Part shown: piece by piece, positions 21,288-33,310 of the stretch
How the letters are laid out: every line of letters begins with the position of its first letter
Position numbering within the stretch: the first letter of the stretch is position 1
Origin: Cylindrobasidium torrendii FP15055 ss-10
Lineage: Eukaryota; Basidiomycota; Agaricomycetes; Agaricales; Physalacriaceae
NCBI GenBank assembly: GCA_000934385.1
Contig: KN880462.1
Coordinates: forward strand, 98,432-162,431
Reading direction: 5' to 3'
Length of the DNA: 64,000 nt
Notes under the pieces: model-generated
Seen by the model: the letters and a program-made list of their open reading frames with translations, nothing else
The model's database searches: none
What the model was told of the DNA's origin: nothing
Translations under genes and position numbers: made by a program

Positions 21288-22576
21288 ATGCAGCACACCG
21301 ACACCTCACGTTGGTTCGACTATCCTCTGGATACAGATCCTTTAAAGGTCGACGTAATCCGGCCCGAATTGTCGCTACTCTCCCCACCCACGTCTCCAGA
21401 GCTCATCGACAACTTCCCTCTGGAACAGACTCAACGTCGGTCGCCCAAGAGCCCCAGCCGTCGCCACAGACCGTACCCTTCCACCGCCTCTGACAGTCGT
21501 ACTGCCATGTCTTCTGGTGCCGGGTATGATACATGGCCACCGCGTTCGACGCGTCCTCAGTCCCAGAACCAAGCTAGCGCTGGAGCGCACACGTACAACT
21601 CGACATCGTTCACGTCCACAGTATGTCCCCTTTCTCGTCATTAACAGGGCAGATCATTGATCTACTTCAGTATGCTGACCAGCCTGATCGACCTACATCG
21701 TCCATGTCCGCCTGGCGCGGCGAACCTACTTCCCATGCTCGATACTCGGCGTCTCCAGTCAACACCTGGGCCACTCCTCCCACAATCCCCCAGAACACGA
21801 TGGGCATGGACTTTGGTGGAATGAACATGACACACCTTGAGTCGGCATTCCCAGATTTGCGCGGCAACGCTTCGTCTTCCACCACCGCTGCCGCGTACCA
21901 TGGAGCCCCGTCCTTCCCGGATTTCCAGCCTCCCATTTTCGACTCGTCTATGCCTTCGTCGACCAGAGCTTCGTCCACCGCGGGCTCCTCCTCATTGGGC
22001 TCCCAGCAAGACACAGAAGTCCACATGCTCCGCAAGCGGGTTCAAGAGCTCGAGCGCCAGCATAAGCGGGACCAGGAACGTATTCGTGCTGCCGAAGCAG
22101 CCTCTCGTTCTCCAGAATCTGCACTCTCCTCGAGCCCTGGCGTTCTCCCAGTCTCGCCTACGTTCCAAGAGTCCTGGCGCCTACGCACCGAGGCGCGTAA
22201 ACGGCAATTCTGCTCGCTCAACCGCGCTGGCAATGCACTCTGTGCGTGGCACGACTCCCGCCGCGAGCGTCGTGTGTACCCGCCACGGATGGCCCCGCCT
22301 GGCTTTCTTAACTGTGGCTGCACCTACGAGGAAGCGCTTTTCGAGGAAAGCCTCTCCCGGCATGGCGTGGGGAGCTACCTGCCAGGGGAGAGTGTACGCA
22401 TGGACCCAGCTTTGCGCAATCCGCTTCTCAAGGTGCTTCAAGAGCGCTATGGGTACAAGGACGGCGACTTTGAGCGCAATGCAAGGACTGGTGACTGGCT
22501 GCCAGGCCAAGGGCATGCGTACTGGGAGCAACAGTCCCAAACGAGCGGCAACCCGCGCCGCCCCAAAGACCGCTAA
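21288..22576 (+). CDS. conserved fungal protein with C-terminal Cys/His domain
   Basis: Two exons joined by a 50-nt phase-0 intron (21621-21670) give 412 residues. The N-terminal 200 residues are low-complexity and Ser/Pro/Thr-rich. Residues about 235-270 form a charged coiled coil (RKRVQELERQHKRDQERIRA). The last about 120 residues are compact and probably folded: RKRQFCSLNRAGNALCAWHD, then PPRMAPPGFLNCGCTYEEAL, GVGSYLPGESV and LKVLQERYGYKDGDFERN. The spacing of four Cys and a His suggests metal binding. I do not recognise a named family. The coiled coil plus Cys/His block hints at a nuclear regulator, but this is inference. Confidence 0.75.
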
Positions 22577-23624
22577 GCGAATCTAATCCATTCCTCCCTG
22601 TATTGATCATAAAAGGTGTTACCCACATACAGATTTATTTAAGATTCTCATTCGATGTTCGTGTTAAGTTATTTTACGACCCTTCACGATCTTCTTTATA
22701 ATCCGTCGGCACTGTATCGTTCTCTAGACGCTGTATCTCTACGTGCGTTCGTTCTGACTATCCCCATTTCCCAGCCTACCCTGACACCTACTTTTCTTCG
22801 GCCTCTATAGCTCCTCTTCATTTATTTTTCTTCCTTTATGTCTCCAATTTCCCCGCGTTTCCACCTACTGTATCCCTACTACCCATAGCCCTTGCCTAGG
22901 TCATGATATAAAACCCTATTTTGCCTGCACCTCCGATCCCCGTCGCCCGATGCACTGGTTCCCAGCAATGTATGAAATAGATGAACAAACGGCCGGTCTC
23001 TCGTACTCGCAAGTACTTGTTCATCTAAGATTGCACAGAGTACACGGTAACCTCCGAATCGGGGCCACAGAGACTCAGACTGACCATTCATTCCCATCCC
23101 AGCGTTCAAGATGCAAGGTCAAACCACGTCACAATCCGACGCCCTGATGTCCGAGACCCCCTTCATCGCGTGCTTTAGAATTTGAATAAGGCTTCGTGCG
23201 CGCTCATATTCCTTGTTCTCATTCCGGTAGTCGTGCTTTACTCGGAAACACAGGGCCCTCCCGCGATAATGGGCTATGCCCTCGAAATGAAATGCCCGTG
23301 GCCCAAATGCTCAAGGATCTACTGCAGATCTCACGCATTTGGGCATAGTGGTTGCAGCGCCACTCGGTTGATCGTTGTCGGGAAAGCGCTGGTGGCGGAT
23401 GACCCACACGCTAGTTGGGAACGTCTCGCAGGTCCCAACCACTCGCAGAGAAGGTCCAGAATGAGGTAAGAGGCACTTGTGCATTACGCTGGAAACGACC
23501 CACCGGTATGCAAAGTGCCGGGGTGGAAACGAGCAGATAAATTCAGACGGAGTCTGCGTCGGAGATTGACATGTTATCGTGGTGACACATAGCGTATTTA
23601 GAGAATGTATGTGTTTCCACTCTT
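22577..23624. other. intergenic, no gene seen
   Basis: Pyrimidine-rich 3' flank (22680-22870), then sequence with no recognised gene. A frame at 23182-23469 begins with a hydrophobic stretch but has no supporting homology or splice evidence. Confidence 0.5.
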
Positions 23625-24626
23625 TCAATAGCTCAAGGTGAACTCTCCGCCCTTCTCCAGAGCCTATACGATGAGATGTCAGTGTGATCAGACGGCGGTG
23701 TAGTACTGTGAGAAACGTACGCGTTTGTAGGCCGGCCTGAAGCGGGTTCCATTAGTCAAAGATAAATATGATACAGATGCTCGACCGACGTACCTCGAGT
23801 GGACCCTCTCGACGTACTCTTCAATCCCTTTACCCTGGATACCCAGCGCCACAATAGCCTCCAGAGGGAACACCATGTCGAAGTCCGCGGAGGTGGGCTC
23901 AGCGCCGCCGGCAAACCACTTCACATTGCTCAAACGCTCTTCGATCTATCATTCGAGAGAGCTCAGTAATGTCCGTTATCTGCGTGGGCACCAGAGCGCT
24001 TACCATGGCCACGTGCGGCTTGAGGGCTGGCATCAGCAGTTTGTTGATCATGAAGCTGGCGAAGAGAGCTAGGAAAGGACGAAGGTACCACGGCGACCGT
24101 GTGCTGAGGATACGCATCACGACGATTTGCTGGAGGGGCGGCATCAGGGATCCTTCGGCATAGTGTGACCCTGAGGATAGTTGTTCAGAGTTTTCACTGG
24201 GTGCGGCCACCGCGGATGGCTTACAGTAGAGGTTATCAACCCACTCCGACTCCTCCGTAGCGAAGCGTCCATTTCCGTGTCGCTTGATAATGTATTCTAG
24301 TGGACTAGGTCACGGCCTGGAATACGAAGGGGAAGTGGAAAGCCACATACCAACGATGGCGCCGCTTTCTGGGAGGGTGATGCCGCCATCATCCGTGATT
24401 ACAGGTGATTTCCCGAGGGGATGGACTGCCTTGAGTTCCTTGGGGGCCGTGGGCACCATTTGGCGACGATAGTAGAACTTGATCTCATACGGCGTCCCCA
24501 GCTCTTCCTACATTACTCATTTTAGTACTACTACACACAACAAAGTCGATCGGAGCAAATGCAGCGCACCAGGAGCCAGAGAATACGGTGGGAACGCGAT
24601 TTGTTGAGGTGGTGGACGTACAACAT
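23625..24626 (-). CDS. glutathione S-transferase, GTT1/Ure2-type
   Basis: Spliced minus-strand exons give a GST of about 240 residues. The N-terminal thioredoxin fold reads MLYVHHLNKSRSHRILWLL|EELGTPYEIKFYYRR, then KELKAVHPLGKSPVI, with the glutathione-binding LPESGAIV|EYIIKRHG. The helical C-terminal domain contains LYWSHYAEGSLMPPLQ, LMPALKPHVAM, WFAGGAEPTSADFDMVFPLE and a C-terminal RPAYKRALEKGGEFTLSY. Introns fall at about 24579-24530, 24346-24300, 24223-24176, 23996-23949, 23804-23751 and 23720-23666. The substrate class (detoxification or peroxidase) is not resolved. A broken half-copy lies immediately upstream on the same strand. Confidence 0.88.
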
Positions 24627-25017
24627 GGTGGTCTGAAGGTCGGCCGCTTCGGAAGCGCTTTGGAGAACGTCGGCGACGACGTCACGCGGATAGGAGGAGT
24701 CGATCCCCGAGATAGCCGAGCCACGATATTCTAGTTTACCAAGTCTACAGAGAGCTCGCATAAAAGGTAGCAGATAACCAGATCCGCCAGAGATTCACAT
24801 AGACATGGTAGTTCAGGAAATCCGTTACTAGTGACTAGTCCCATTTCAGCTTATAATCGCCCCCCTGCTCATTAGCCTAAGTATTGTCAGTAGAGCTTTG
24901 AAAAGCAGGCGCGACTTCGCTTCTATGCAGGGCTTAGAGGTAAGGTACAATACAGCTTCGGCATGATGAGAGTCTAGGTTTGAATTTTCAGAACGATGAA
25001 CCTGGCATTACAGCTTA
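24627..25017. other. spacer between GST and GST relic
   Basis: About 390 bases. It holds no exon matching the C-terminal GST domain, which is the reason the upstream copy is called a relic. It presumably includes the promoter of the intact GST. Confidence 0.5.
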
Positions 25018-25338
25018 CCGTACTTCGCAACGACATATTCTGGTGGCAATTGGAAGGGAGGGCTGGCCCAGTTACTCAGAGAGACGCACCGACGATTGCA
25101 CCAGTCTCGGGCAGTACCGCTTCGCCATCCGTGATGACGGATGATTTTCCTACTGAAGGATGGACATCTTTGAGCTCCTTTGGAGCGAAAGGAATGCCAT
25201 CTGTCCTCCTGAAATAAGGCTTTATCTCGTATTGTACGCTCAAATCTTCCTATAATTTGGAGGTGAGCCAAGTCAACATTGTCATTAGTAGATAATGCGC
25301 TGCGAGCGTGAGTTATTGAGGTGATGGAGGACGAGCAT
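25018..25338 (-). pseudogene. truncated GST gene (N-terminal domain only)
   Basis: The minus strand begins MLVLHHLNNSRSQRII, then hits a stop where the intact neighbour has WLL and a splice donor. After the old acceptor the frame resumes EDLSVQYEIKPYFRR, KELKDVHPSVGKSSVITDG and LPETGAIV, and after another intron EYVVAKYG with an intact GT donor. Exons for the helical domain are absent from the next 390 bases. Compared with the gene at 23625-24626 it has lost the first donor, gained one codon in HPSVGKS and lost its 3' half. It is most likely the remains of a tandem duplication. Confidence 0.75.
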
Positions 25339-25662
25339 GGTAGTAACAAGTGGTTATAATTAAGACGCGGAAAAACAAGGATATTTGATGCTGGCAAATT
25401 TATACCATTCTTCTTGGACCGGATAGTCAGAGCAAAGAGGGTCAGCACTCAGTAAACCTAGAGAAAACGCAAAACGCGTGGCCACAGACCCTCCGGCTTT
25501 TGTATCCGCCGACCCGTCGCGTATGCAAAGTCACAGTGACAGTGCGAAGAAACATCTCATGCGTATTCCGAGTCCACGCCGCCAGGCTCCAGCTGCCAGC
25601 ACGCGCCGTGCCCTAGTCACGGGACGATCACCAGGTTCGGCGGATGCCGATGCGCTTTGGCA
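25339..25662. other. intergenic, no gene seen
   Basis: 324 bases between the GST relic and the karyogamy gene; presumably the karyogamy promoter. Nothing further was recognised. Confidence 0.5.
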
Positions 25663-27869
25663 ATGACGGTCATCACACAATGGGTGCTGGTCGCGGCCAT
25701 CTTTTTCCACGCGTCGAGCGCGTCAATCTGGACTCGCGTACGCGCTGATGCGCCTCACATTTCACCAGCACCATTGGCCGGAGGTAATTTGGCAGAACTT
25801 CAAATCCCAGGTAGCAGTGAAGGTGTACATGGTATATTTGTCCTAACCGTTTGCAGAGGAGCTCATGGACTACTCTCGCCGCTCCGACTGCTTCCGAAAC
25901 GCAGCCATCGCGATACAGGTCCGATGCACTGACCTGGAAATGGACGAGACGGAAAGAGTACACGGTGAGTCGACCCAAATGGTCCATTATATGCGTCTGA
26001 ATATGGAAAAAGCTGCAATCAGCATGACATTATGTGAACTCCGAACAGCAAAGCATCTGTCGCCGCCTTTGGAATGCACTGTCGCCTCGTTGTCCGACGA
26101 CTTGGGAGGCTGTGTCGAGTGCGTGATATAGTACTCATCTTCCTCACACCTGCTGACATTCCGAAGAGCCCTGTCCCGAAGCGCGCAATTTTGGTCAAGC
26201 TACTCAGGATATCTCCGCGAAGTTCGTGAGTGCACAAATCTTCGCACGCAAGGCGGACACCGAGTGCTTCTTCAGCCCAGTTATGCGCGTCATATCTTCG
26301 CTTGAACGATATCGGTGAGAACCAACGTACTTTTTGCCTATTGAGGCTAACTTCCCCAGACGCGGCACGAACGATATACCATAATATCAGTCTGGAGAAA
26401 ACTCTGCTTCTGCAACAAATGCTTCAACGTGAACGCGATGCACAAAGTGTCACAGACATGCTTGGGAACCACTTGATGGTATAGTCGTTGTCTCGCGCTA
26501 CGTTTTTGATTTGCCAAACAGTCAATAGAACATGGCCACAATGTCTTCTTCCTTCGAGCAGTCCATGGCTGTTTTGCACAACCTCATGGATGGAATCTCG
26601 GTTCAACACTCGGCAGATAGAGACATGGTACGTCTAGCCATCCCGTCTCGCACAGGGATCTCACCTGATATCCTACCTCTCAGGCCATGGCCTCGACTCA
26701 GGACATGATTGCTGAAACTCGTGCAATGAACGGCATAGTTCTAGCTCAACTCTCTTCTGGGGTGCCATTTCCCATTTTCTTCCCGAAGTTGTGTACTAAC
26801 CCCGCTAAAGCTCGATGCTTCGCTTGCTGATATCATCAACCGGGTATGTGGTTCTCTTGCACGTTGTGATTATGAAGTGTACCGTGCTCATGCGACCTAG
26901 CACACGTCCTCCATGGAACATGCTTTGGCTGAGTTCTCTGTGCTTCTGTCGACGAATACCGAGTCTCTGTTTGCTGGGTTCTCTGACCGATATCTTCGCA
27001 CTCTCGATTCTATGCAACAAGACGCTCACGATCGATGGTCACTTGTGGGCACCGGTGTGAACGAGCTTCGAGCGGTATGCTGGCCATTCATTTGCTGATT
27101 GGGTAGATTGACTGGTCCTCAGACTGTCAACCACTTGGTCGAGACGACGGGCCGCACGATCACGACTCTAGAGGCATCGAATACTCAAGGGCTACTACTC
27201 GCTGACACTCAGGCCGCTGCTACTGATGCTGCTAACGATCTCGCCATTACGCTCTCTCAGCTCACGCAAGACGCGAGGCACAACTTCGACCAGATCAATG
27301 CATCCATCGCCCTCATGCAGGACAGTTTTGTCGCACGAGCTTCGTGGCTGCGAACTGGCATCACTGAATTTCTTGGCCTTGTTCTTCGAGGTAAGGTGTT
27401 TTTTTTGTTAACGATACCTACTACTGACGGAGTATAGTTGACCCTCACTCGCTTCATTCTATGGACCACGTCTTCCGTATGGTATCCTTGTGCTGGGATG
27501 TATGGGCGTATTTCGTTCAATCGGTTGGCTCCCTCATTATGGTGTGTTGGCATTGGCAGGCGAAAAAAAGCCGGAGATGATGCTCACCTTATCTAGAGTA
27601 CAGTGCTTGTCCTCTACTCTTATCGCACGGCATCATTCTGCCGTCGAAGGAAGGCTAGGTGAGCGCTGTGATGCCTGTCATTTCTCCTTCTTAACAATTG
27701 CAGGCCACTCCGCCATGCGCATCTCGAAAATATCGATGAAGAATCAAAACTCATATTCGTCCATCCTACTCCGTCTTCCGTACCCGCCCCGCAACCTCAA
27801 AGCATCTCATCGCGCCGCCGACGCGTGTCTAGGATCCCAGACCGTCTCGTCAACGCATCATACTTTTAA
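25663..27869 (+). CDS. KAR5: KAR5/Tht1-like karyogamy protein
   Basis: A multi-exon gene whose spliced product matches the fungal nuclear-fusion family, integral to the ER and nuclear envelope and needed for nuclear membrane fusion after mating. It has an N-terminal signal peptide (TQWVLVAAIFFHASSA), then EELMDYSRRSDCFRNAAIAI, ISMTLCELRTAKHLSPP, LSRSAQFWSSYSGYLRE and LCFSPVMRVISSLERYR-like lumenal segments with conserved Cys. A long helical middle follows (for example LLSTNTESLFAGFSDRYL, TLEASNTQGLLLADTQAAA), predicted coiled coil. Near the end is a hydrophobic region (MVSLCWDVWAYFVQSVGS, then STVLVLYSYRTASF after an intron) and a basic tail (SSRRRRVSRIPDRL). At least ten introns; internal joins are approximate. 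Confidence 0.75.
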
Positions 27870-29107
27870 CTCGCCTTTTCCTATGTAGCACACAAATCGC
27901 ATGTCACCACTGTATTTCTTACCACTAGGATTGCACACTCACTCCCTCAGCCCTGTACTTACTCGCATTATGATTATCGAACCTCGCGCTTAGCTCTGCT
28001 TCCGGCTTTATTACATACTTTTACCACGTGCGCACAATGGATTTTCAAGTCTGATCGAATCCAACCATACGCCGTCAACGTGGGAAGTCCGCATGCCGGG
28101 GTCTTCTAATCTTCACTTTGACCGAGGGCACAGCACTTTGGCACAAACGTTTCGATGCTGGTAACGGGAGAGCAGTCGAGGCGTGAACTCAGCAGCACGT
28201 GTTGAAGATCTTCTGCGTTCCCGTTCTTCGTGCGGGGGGAGGGCCGTGTGCAGGTAGATACCCCCATATGGTGATGAGATGTGTTTGACGGTTTATAGTA
28301 AGCGGGTGGCTGGGACCCTCAAATTTTGAATACGGCAATGTGCGTGGCTGGGATCATACAGCCGGACCCTTGTTCAAGTTACTAGCTGATGATAGTGGCG
28401 AAACTCTCTGTAGTGACACTGCTTGTTAGATTGGTTTCTGCCATTGGTTGAAACGATAGGCTTATGGGATAAGCTCACCCAGATCAAGATAAAGGGAGAA
28501 TACTGTCTACATTGCTGGTTGGGTTAGATGGGCTGGAACCGTTGAGATTATTCACACGTCCCATTCAGCTCTAGCCCTTGATACGTGCGCAGATATGCAT
28601 CGGGCTAAGCGCCAAAGTTGAGATAATGATTGCGCGCGCAAGATAGTGGCCTTTCAAGCTTCAAGCGTCTAAGTACTAACATATATGCTTACATACATAG
28701 ACACCATAATTAAGGAGCAGCATTAGTACCAGCAGAAAGCTTGAAGCGTAGGCGCCTTTAACAATATCTGTTAAATAACCAACAACATTCCAAGCACAAA
28801 ATTTGAGCAACAACCAGTCGAATGCCGATACGCAATAGCACATACGTATCAGAGCAATAGAAATATACGTCGAGACAGCATGGGACTGTCATGGTAAAAA
28901 CAAGCAAAAAAATAAGTACGCGCAACGTATAGTACAGTAAGTAGAATAAACATCAGAAAACCAACCCATCGCAGCACAAGGAAGGGGGGTTTACAACACC
29001 AAGGCCGAACTAAAATTACTACATGCGCACTGGCGGGTAGGGTATAGGATAGGCCAAGAAAAAAAGCAGCAGCAGACATCCAGCGTCTCCACATGGTAAC
29101 CCCATCT
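27870..29107. other. 1.2-kb convergent 3' region, no gene seen
   Basis: Lies between two convergent 3' ends and is AT-richer towards 28700-29000. No coding signal, tRNA or repeat structure was recognised. Confidence 0.5.
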
Positions 29108-31740
29108 TCACGAAACAGGCCTTTGCACGTAGCCTGCGTCTGTCCCGAGAACGAATTCAATTTCTTCTTCCTCTTCCTCTGCATCTTCACCATCACCCTC
29201 AGCTTCAATATCTGCCTCGGTGTCCGCCTCCGCCTCCGCTTCCGTGTGTTGTTGCTCTTGTTGATGGGCTTCTTCAACTGCAGGACTCGAGTCTGGCTTC
29301 ACTTCAGCTGCAGGACTGACAGCCTGACTCGAAGATGCAGTGGGCAAAACAAACGAGCGCCACTCGTGCGTTCTCACGGAGTCCCCGGCGGCGTTGATCT
29401 CGACCGTGCTCGACAACGACATCACTTCATGTACCAGCGCTGCATTCTCCCCGTTCGTCAATTGCTTCACGCGATTGAACGACGCTAGCAATGCAAAGGT
29501 GATCCACCCTTCAGAGTCCATCTACAATCGAATGAGTTCATGCTCTGCAGTTGAAAAGACGAAAACTTACATTCCGTCGCAAGAACAAGTCCTGCGCCAG
29601 GTTCTGCGAGCTAAGATAGTACTCAATCTGTCCGAGAACAAGATATCGTGTATTGTCCAATGGGAACGATAGCTTGGTGACTGGCACCGGTAATGGCGGT
29701 TGGTTTGGAGTCGTTGGAGAGGCCGCTGGAAGCCCGTTAAGGGCTGGTGGTGGCGGCATCATAGCCATCTCAGCCGGCCTGTACGCCCCGTCGTATCCAT
29801 AGTATCCTGCGCCTACAGGGAAAGGCGGTGGGAACATCGGCGGCACCCCATAGTACGTCGTCTCTCCAAACGGCACCCTGCCATCGCCGCCGATAAATGG
29901 CGGCACATACGGCTGCTGCGTCGGCGAGAACCCTCCCCGATTAAATCCTCCGCGCATCCCTCTGCCGCCTCTGTATCCGCCCCCACGGCCACGAGGAGGT
30001 CGTCTGTCATTGAAGAAACCGCCACCTCTCCTCCCTCTAGGAGGTCCATAAAACGGTGGGCGAGAGTCAGACGGACTGGACAGCGCAGGCTCTTGCTGAA
30101 CATCACCATTCTCGCGCTCCAGTTCCCTCTGCCTCTCTCTCCTGCCCTGCTCTTCGCGCGCCAGATTGACAGCGTTTCCTGTCCCACTCGCATTCCCAAA
30201 GCCATAGCCAAAGTCCCTCACGGTCATATCTGGGTCATCCCGGTTCGCTGGCGATGATGCGTCCGACGCTGGCAGCCCAGACGTCGGGGGGTAATATCCG
30301 TTGGGTTGGAATGGTTGACCAGGGATGAATAATGCTGGCTGCGGCCTCGCTTTCCCAGACGCTGCTTTCGTGGACCCAAACTCCCATTTCGGCTCAGAGG
30401 TATCTTTTTGGTCGTCGACCGATAATTGACCAAGCGCCTTTTCGGTGTCCGCGACGCTGGTCGCCTCGGGAGGTGGTGTCGGAGGATGTGCTGGTCCGTC
30501 TATGCTGCCGAAAGTGACAGAAGTGTCCGCCTGCTTCTCCTGTGTGCGCTCGAGCGCTGGTCCAGTAACTGGCTCTGATACCTCTGGAGGAGGTGGCTTT
30601 AGCGCCGGCAACGGCGCTGAGTTTTCCGTTGAGGTTTGCTCTGGATTTTGAGGAGGGGGCGGGACGTATGGTAACGGTGGATGCGCGTAGGGGTACCCAA
30701 ATTCTGGAGTATGCGATTCAGAACCTGGCGGCGGTGTGGGGGCATACCCATTCCAATAAAGGTAAGGATTTGGCGGTGGAGCTTGTGCGGTGTAATTATA
30801 CGCAGGATGTTGGTGATACGGGGGGAAATGCCCCGGGGGAGGTAGATATCCATTGGAAGGGCTTCCACCGCCATTATAGATTGGTGGTGGGGCGTATGTG
30901 TTTCGCTGCGTATATGAAAATTCGACGGGAGGGGAGAGCGATGAGGATGAAGGCTCAATATCGTCTGGCAAACGGCGGCCCCGGGGTAGTCGTGGGCTGC
31001 CCGTGCGACTTTGTACACGGGACGTTGCCCGGCTGCCAGAAGTGGATCCTGCATTGCTTGGTCCAGCAGTCCGTGGCGCGCGCGATGCTGAGTTATGACG
31101 GGATTGAGAGCGACGGACGGCATCTGCGGCGGCCTGGAGCTCGGCAGGCGGTATGGTGACCCATTTCGTTTTTTCACCTGGTCGCGGAATGGACGTCAGC
31201 AATCTGCTCTGTCTCCCACGAAAAAGACCACGCACTTTTGCGTGCTGACCCGGATATTTCAGCAGGATTCGCGGTGGCCGGGGCCTGATGTATGGGCGCT
31301 GCCGTCGCAGGTGTCGGCCAGCTCTCTGTATCACTCGCCACAGTTCTTGCTATCGACGGTGGGGGCGGCTGGCGCTGCTGCTTCACCGCAGGCAGATCTT
31401 CTCCATCGGGAATAGATGTAGTTGACGATGACGCAGGCGGTGACGGACGGACACCGCTCTGGCGACGGCTGCTGAATTGTTCTTTGCGTATGTCCCAGAT
31501 GGTTTTCGCGTCGCCGTTCAATGACGGTTGATCCGGTGGAGGCGAGGGCGCTGAAATCGGCTGCGCAGAGACTGACGATGGAGTGTTCACGCCAGATGTA
31601 GGGACGGAGAGCGCCGTCGACAGCGGCGCTGAGGAGGGAGCATTGGGAGTGGGGCTAGTTTTCTGGACATCATTAGGCGACCGAGCCGGGATGCTTTTCT
31701 TGGCAAGATCGGCGTACGACAGCCTCGAAGTTGTCGCCAT
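29108..31740 (-). CDS. La-motif RNA-binding protein (LARP1/Sro9-like)
   Basis: Three exons encode about 840 residues. The start chosen is MATTSRLSYADLAKKSIP; an upstream in-frame Met at 31761 adds seven residues. Long disordered Pro/Gly/Ser-rich parts include RGG-type repeats (RGRGGGYRGGRGMRGGFNRG, about residues 540-580), typical RNA-binding. The C-terminal La motif reads DNTRYLVLGQIEYYLSSQNL, QDLFLRRN|MDSEGWITFALLASFNRVK, split by an intron at 29522-29571. A Glu-rich acidic tail (DAEEEEEEIEF) ends the protein. No RRM follows the La motif, as in yeast Sro9/Slf1, which bind mRNA and polysomes. Expected role: cytoplasmic mRNA binding and translation control. Confidence 0.9.
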
Positions 31741-31886
31741 TGTCGGTTGGGCCTTCAGCACCGTTGTGAATGCTGCGAGATGGATGTAGGAAGCAGAACC
31801 GATCGTAAATAATTGTTTAGGAAATCAAGCACTGACTGAGTTTACCCGTGTTACCTTTCAAGGGGCTAACTTAAGTACCGACCACC
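31741..31886. promoter_or_regulatory. short bidirectional promoter region (La-motif gene / PMP3 copy 2)
   Basis: Only 146 bases separate two divergent start codons, so both genes must share control sequences. No TATA box was recognised. Confidence 0.55.
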
Positions 31887-32369
31887 ATGGCGCGCTCTTC
31901 GGATTTCCTTCTCATTCTTGTATGTTTTCTGTTTCTACCCCGGTCAGGCTGGCTGTAACAATACACAGGTTGCTATTCTATGTCCGCCAGTCGCTGTCGC
32001 CTTCATTTCTGGCTGCAGCTGCGACCTACTATTCAGCATTCTGCTAACGCTGTATGAGCTCCCTTGGTCCGTCATCTCAATCTAATAGTTATCTAGGTTC
32101 GGCGCTATCCCAGGTCACATCGTACGGATATACCTGATTCTTACGGCCCCAGCACTACTAACAGCTTGTCATCCAGCACGCATTCTGGCTCATTTACCTC
32201 AAGCTCAAAGCGGAGGAAGCGTACGGTTACGGTGGATTCGTCTGTGAGCAGCATTCTTATTCTTTACCGCACCGTCTTCTGAACCATCTTGAAAGACCGC
32301 GGGAATGGGACATACGAGGCGCTTCCAGGACAGAATCTACCCCCGCCACCGTCCTACGGCTCGGTCTAA
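31887..32369 (+). CDS. PMP3: PMP3/UPF0057 membrane proteolipid, copy 2
   Basis: Five short exons: MARSSDFLLIL|VAILCPPVAVAFISG, CSCDLLFSILLTL|FGAIPGHI|HAFWLIYLKLKAEEAYGYGG, FV|YRGNGTYEALPGQ, then a Pro-rich end. The CPPVAVAF, GCSCDLL and PGHxHAFW motifs identify the family: two helices, plasma-membrane cation homeostasis. Three introns match copy 1 exactly; the one splitting GHI|HAF is extra here. The G-Y-I-P-G of the canonical loop is G-A-I-P-G in this copy. Divergence at the protein level is large, so the duplication is old or the copies are differently specialised. Confidence 0.9.
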
Positions 32370-33310
32370 TTTGGTCCGTAGACCGTAATCCGTCGCCGTC
32401 TTCGGGCCTATGTGTGATGAACTCACCTGTTTCTATCTATCTATCATTATCATTCAGCCTTGACTATCCAATTCATACACAGGCGGCGCGCATTGACCTA
32501 AAGCTCCCATTTCTTATCATAAGTATGAGCAGTTATTCCTCATCTTGAGGGTGCCAACCATGAAATCCGGGTCTATCCGATGGTAATGGCTTGCTTGACT
32601 CACCGCTCATTCACACAAGTGCTACGCACAAAGGTCTACATAGACAGTTGCTTGGTGTGTGGAGGAAGGTCAGACGAATGCGACCAGCGGTAAGGATCGT
32701 GACGCAGCTGGTGTACGGTAAATTACGCACCTCTTACTGGCGCCAATCAATGCTGAGGCCTGAGGTGTTGGCCACTCCCGACGGCCGCGTCTGGCCAGCA
32801 GTTAGCTGCAATCTCAACTAACGCCCGACGCAATTAGTTCTTTCTGCTACTCAGCTCCCGTCTGAGATTTGAACTGGAGTAGTCAAGCGCATTCCAGACT
32901 CAACACAGGGGCGGCCCGACGACATTGAGAATTTCCGAGAACTTGCATTGGCGAGCTCGGTTGCTGGGTGCGTGTTGCGGTTCTTGGTCGTGTTTCCGTT
33001 GCCTACAGCTTTGTACTGCCATGCGCACTGAGCCCATCTCTCAATTATACTCAAAACTATACCAGGGCTCACAAGACGGAATCATCCTTTGCTTTGCCTG
33101 TAATATTGTCGCGCCCCGCAAACTGTATACTCGCGAGATTTTACATTACCTACAGCGAATGTTCAACGCCGCCTTGTCACAGGCAAACTTGTGCCACTTC
33201 CTGTCGACTACGGCGACATCGCACAATGAGCTGCTCCTCTGCACTTAGACTGTTGTGTCGCGTAGACAAGAATACTTTTTTCAGAAAATACAGCATCATG
33301 TTTACAAGCC
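32370..33310. other. convergent 3' region, no gene seen
   Basis: About 940 bases. Short frames on both strands have no recognisable product. Confidence 0.5.

Noticed and set aside
23182..23469. frame starting with a hydrophobic stretch
   Set aside because: Signal-like start but Cys/His content and codon use resemble chance; no splice or family evidence.
28849..29277. minus-strand Arg/Lys-rich frame
   Set aside because: It overlaps the acidic tail of the La-motif gene in another frame; the basic run is the shadow of Glu codons.
30593..31159. plus-strand 188-codon frame over the La-motif gene
   Set aside because: Antisense shadow of the Pro/Gly-rich coding sequence; no intron or domain logic.
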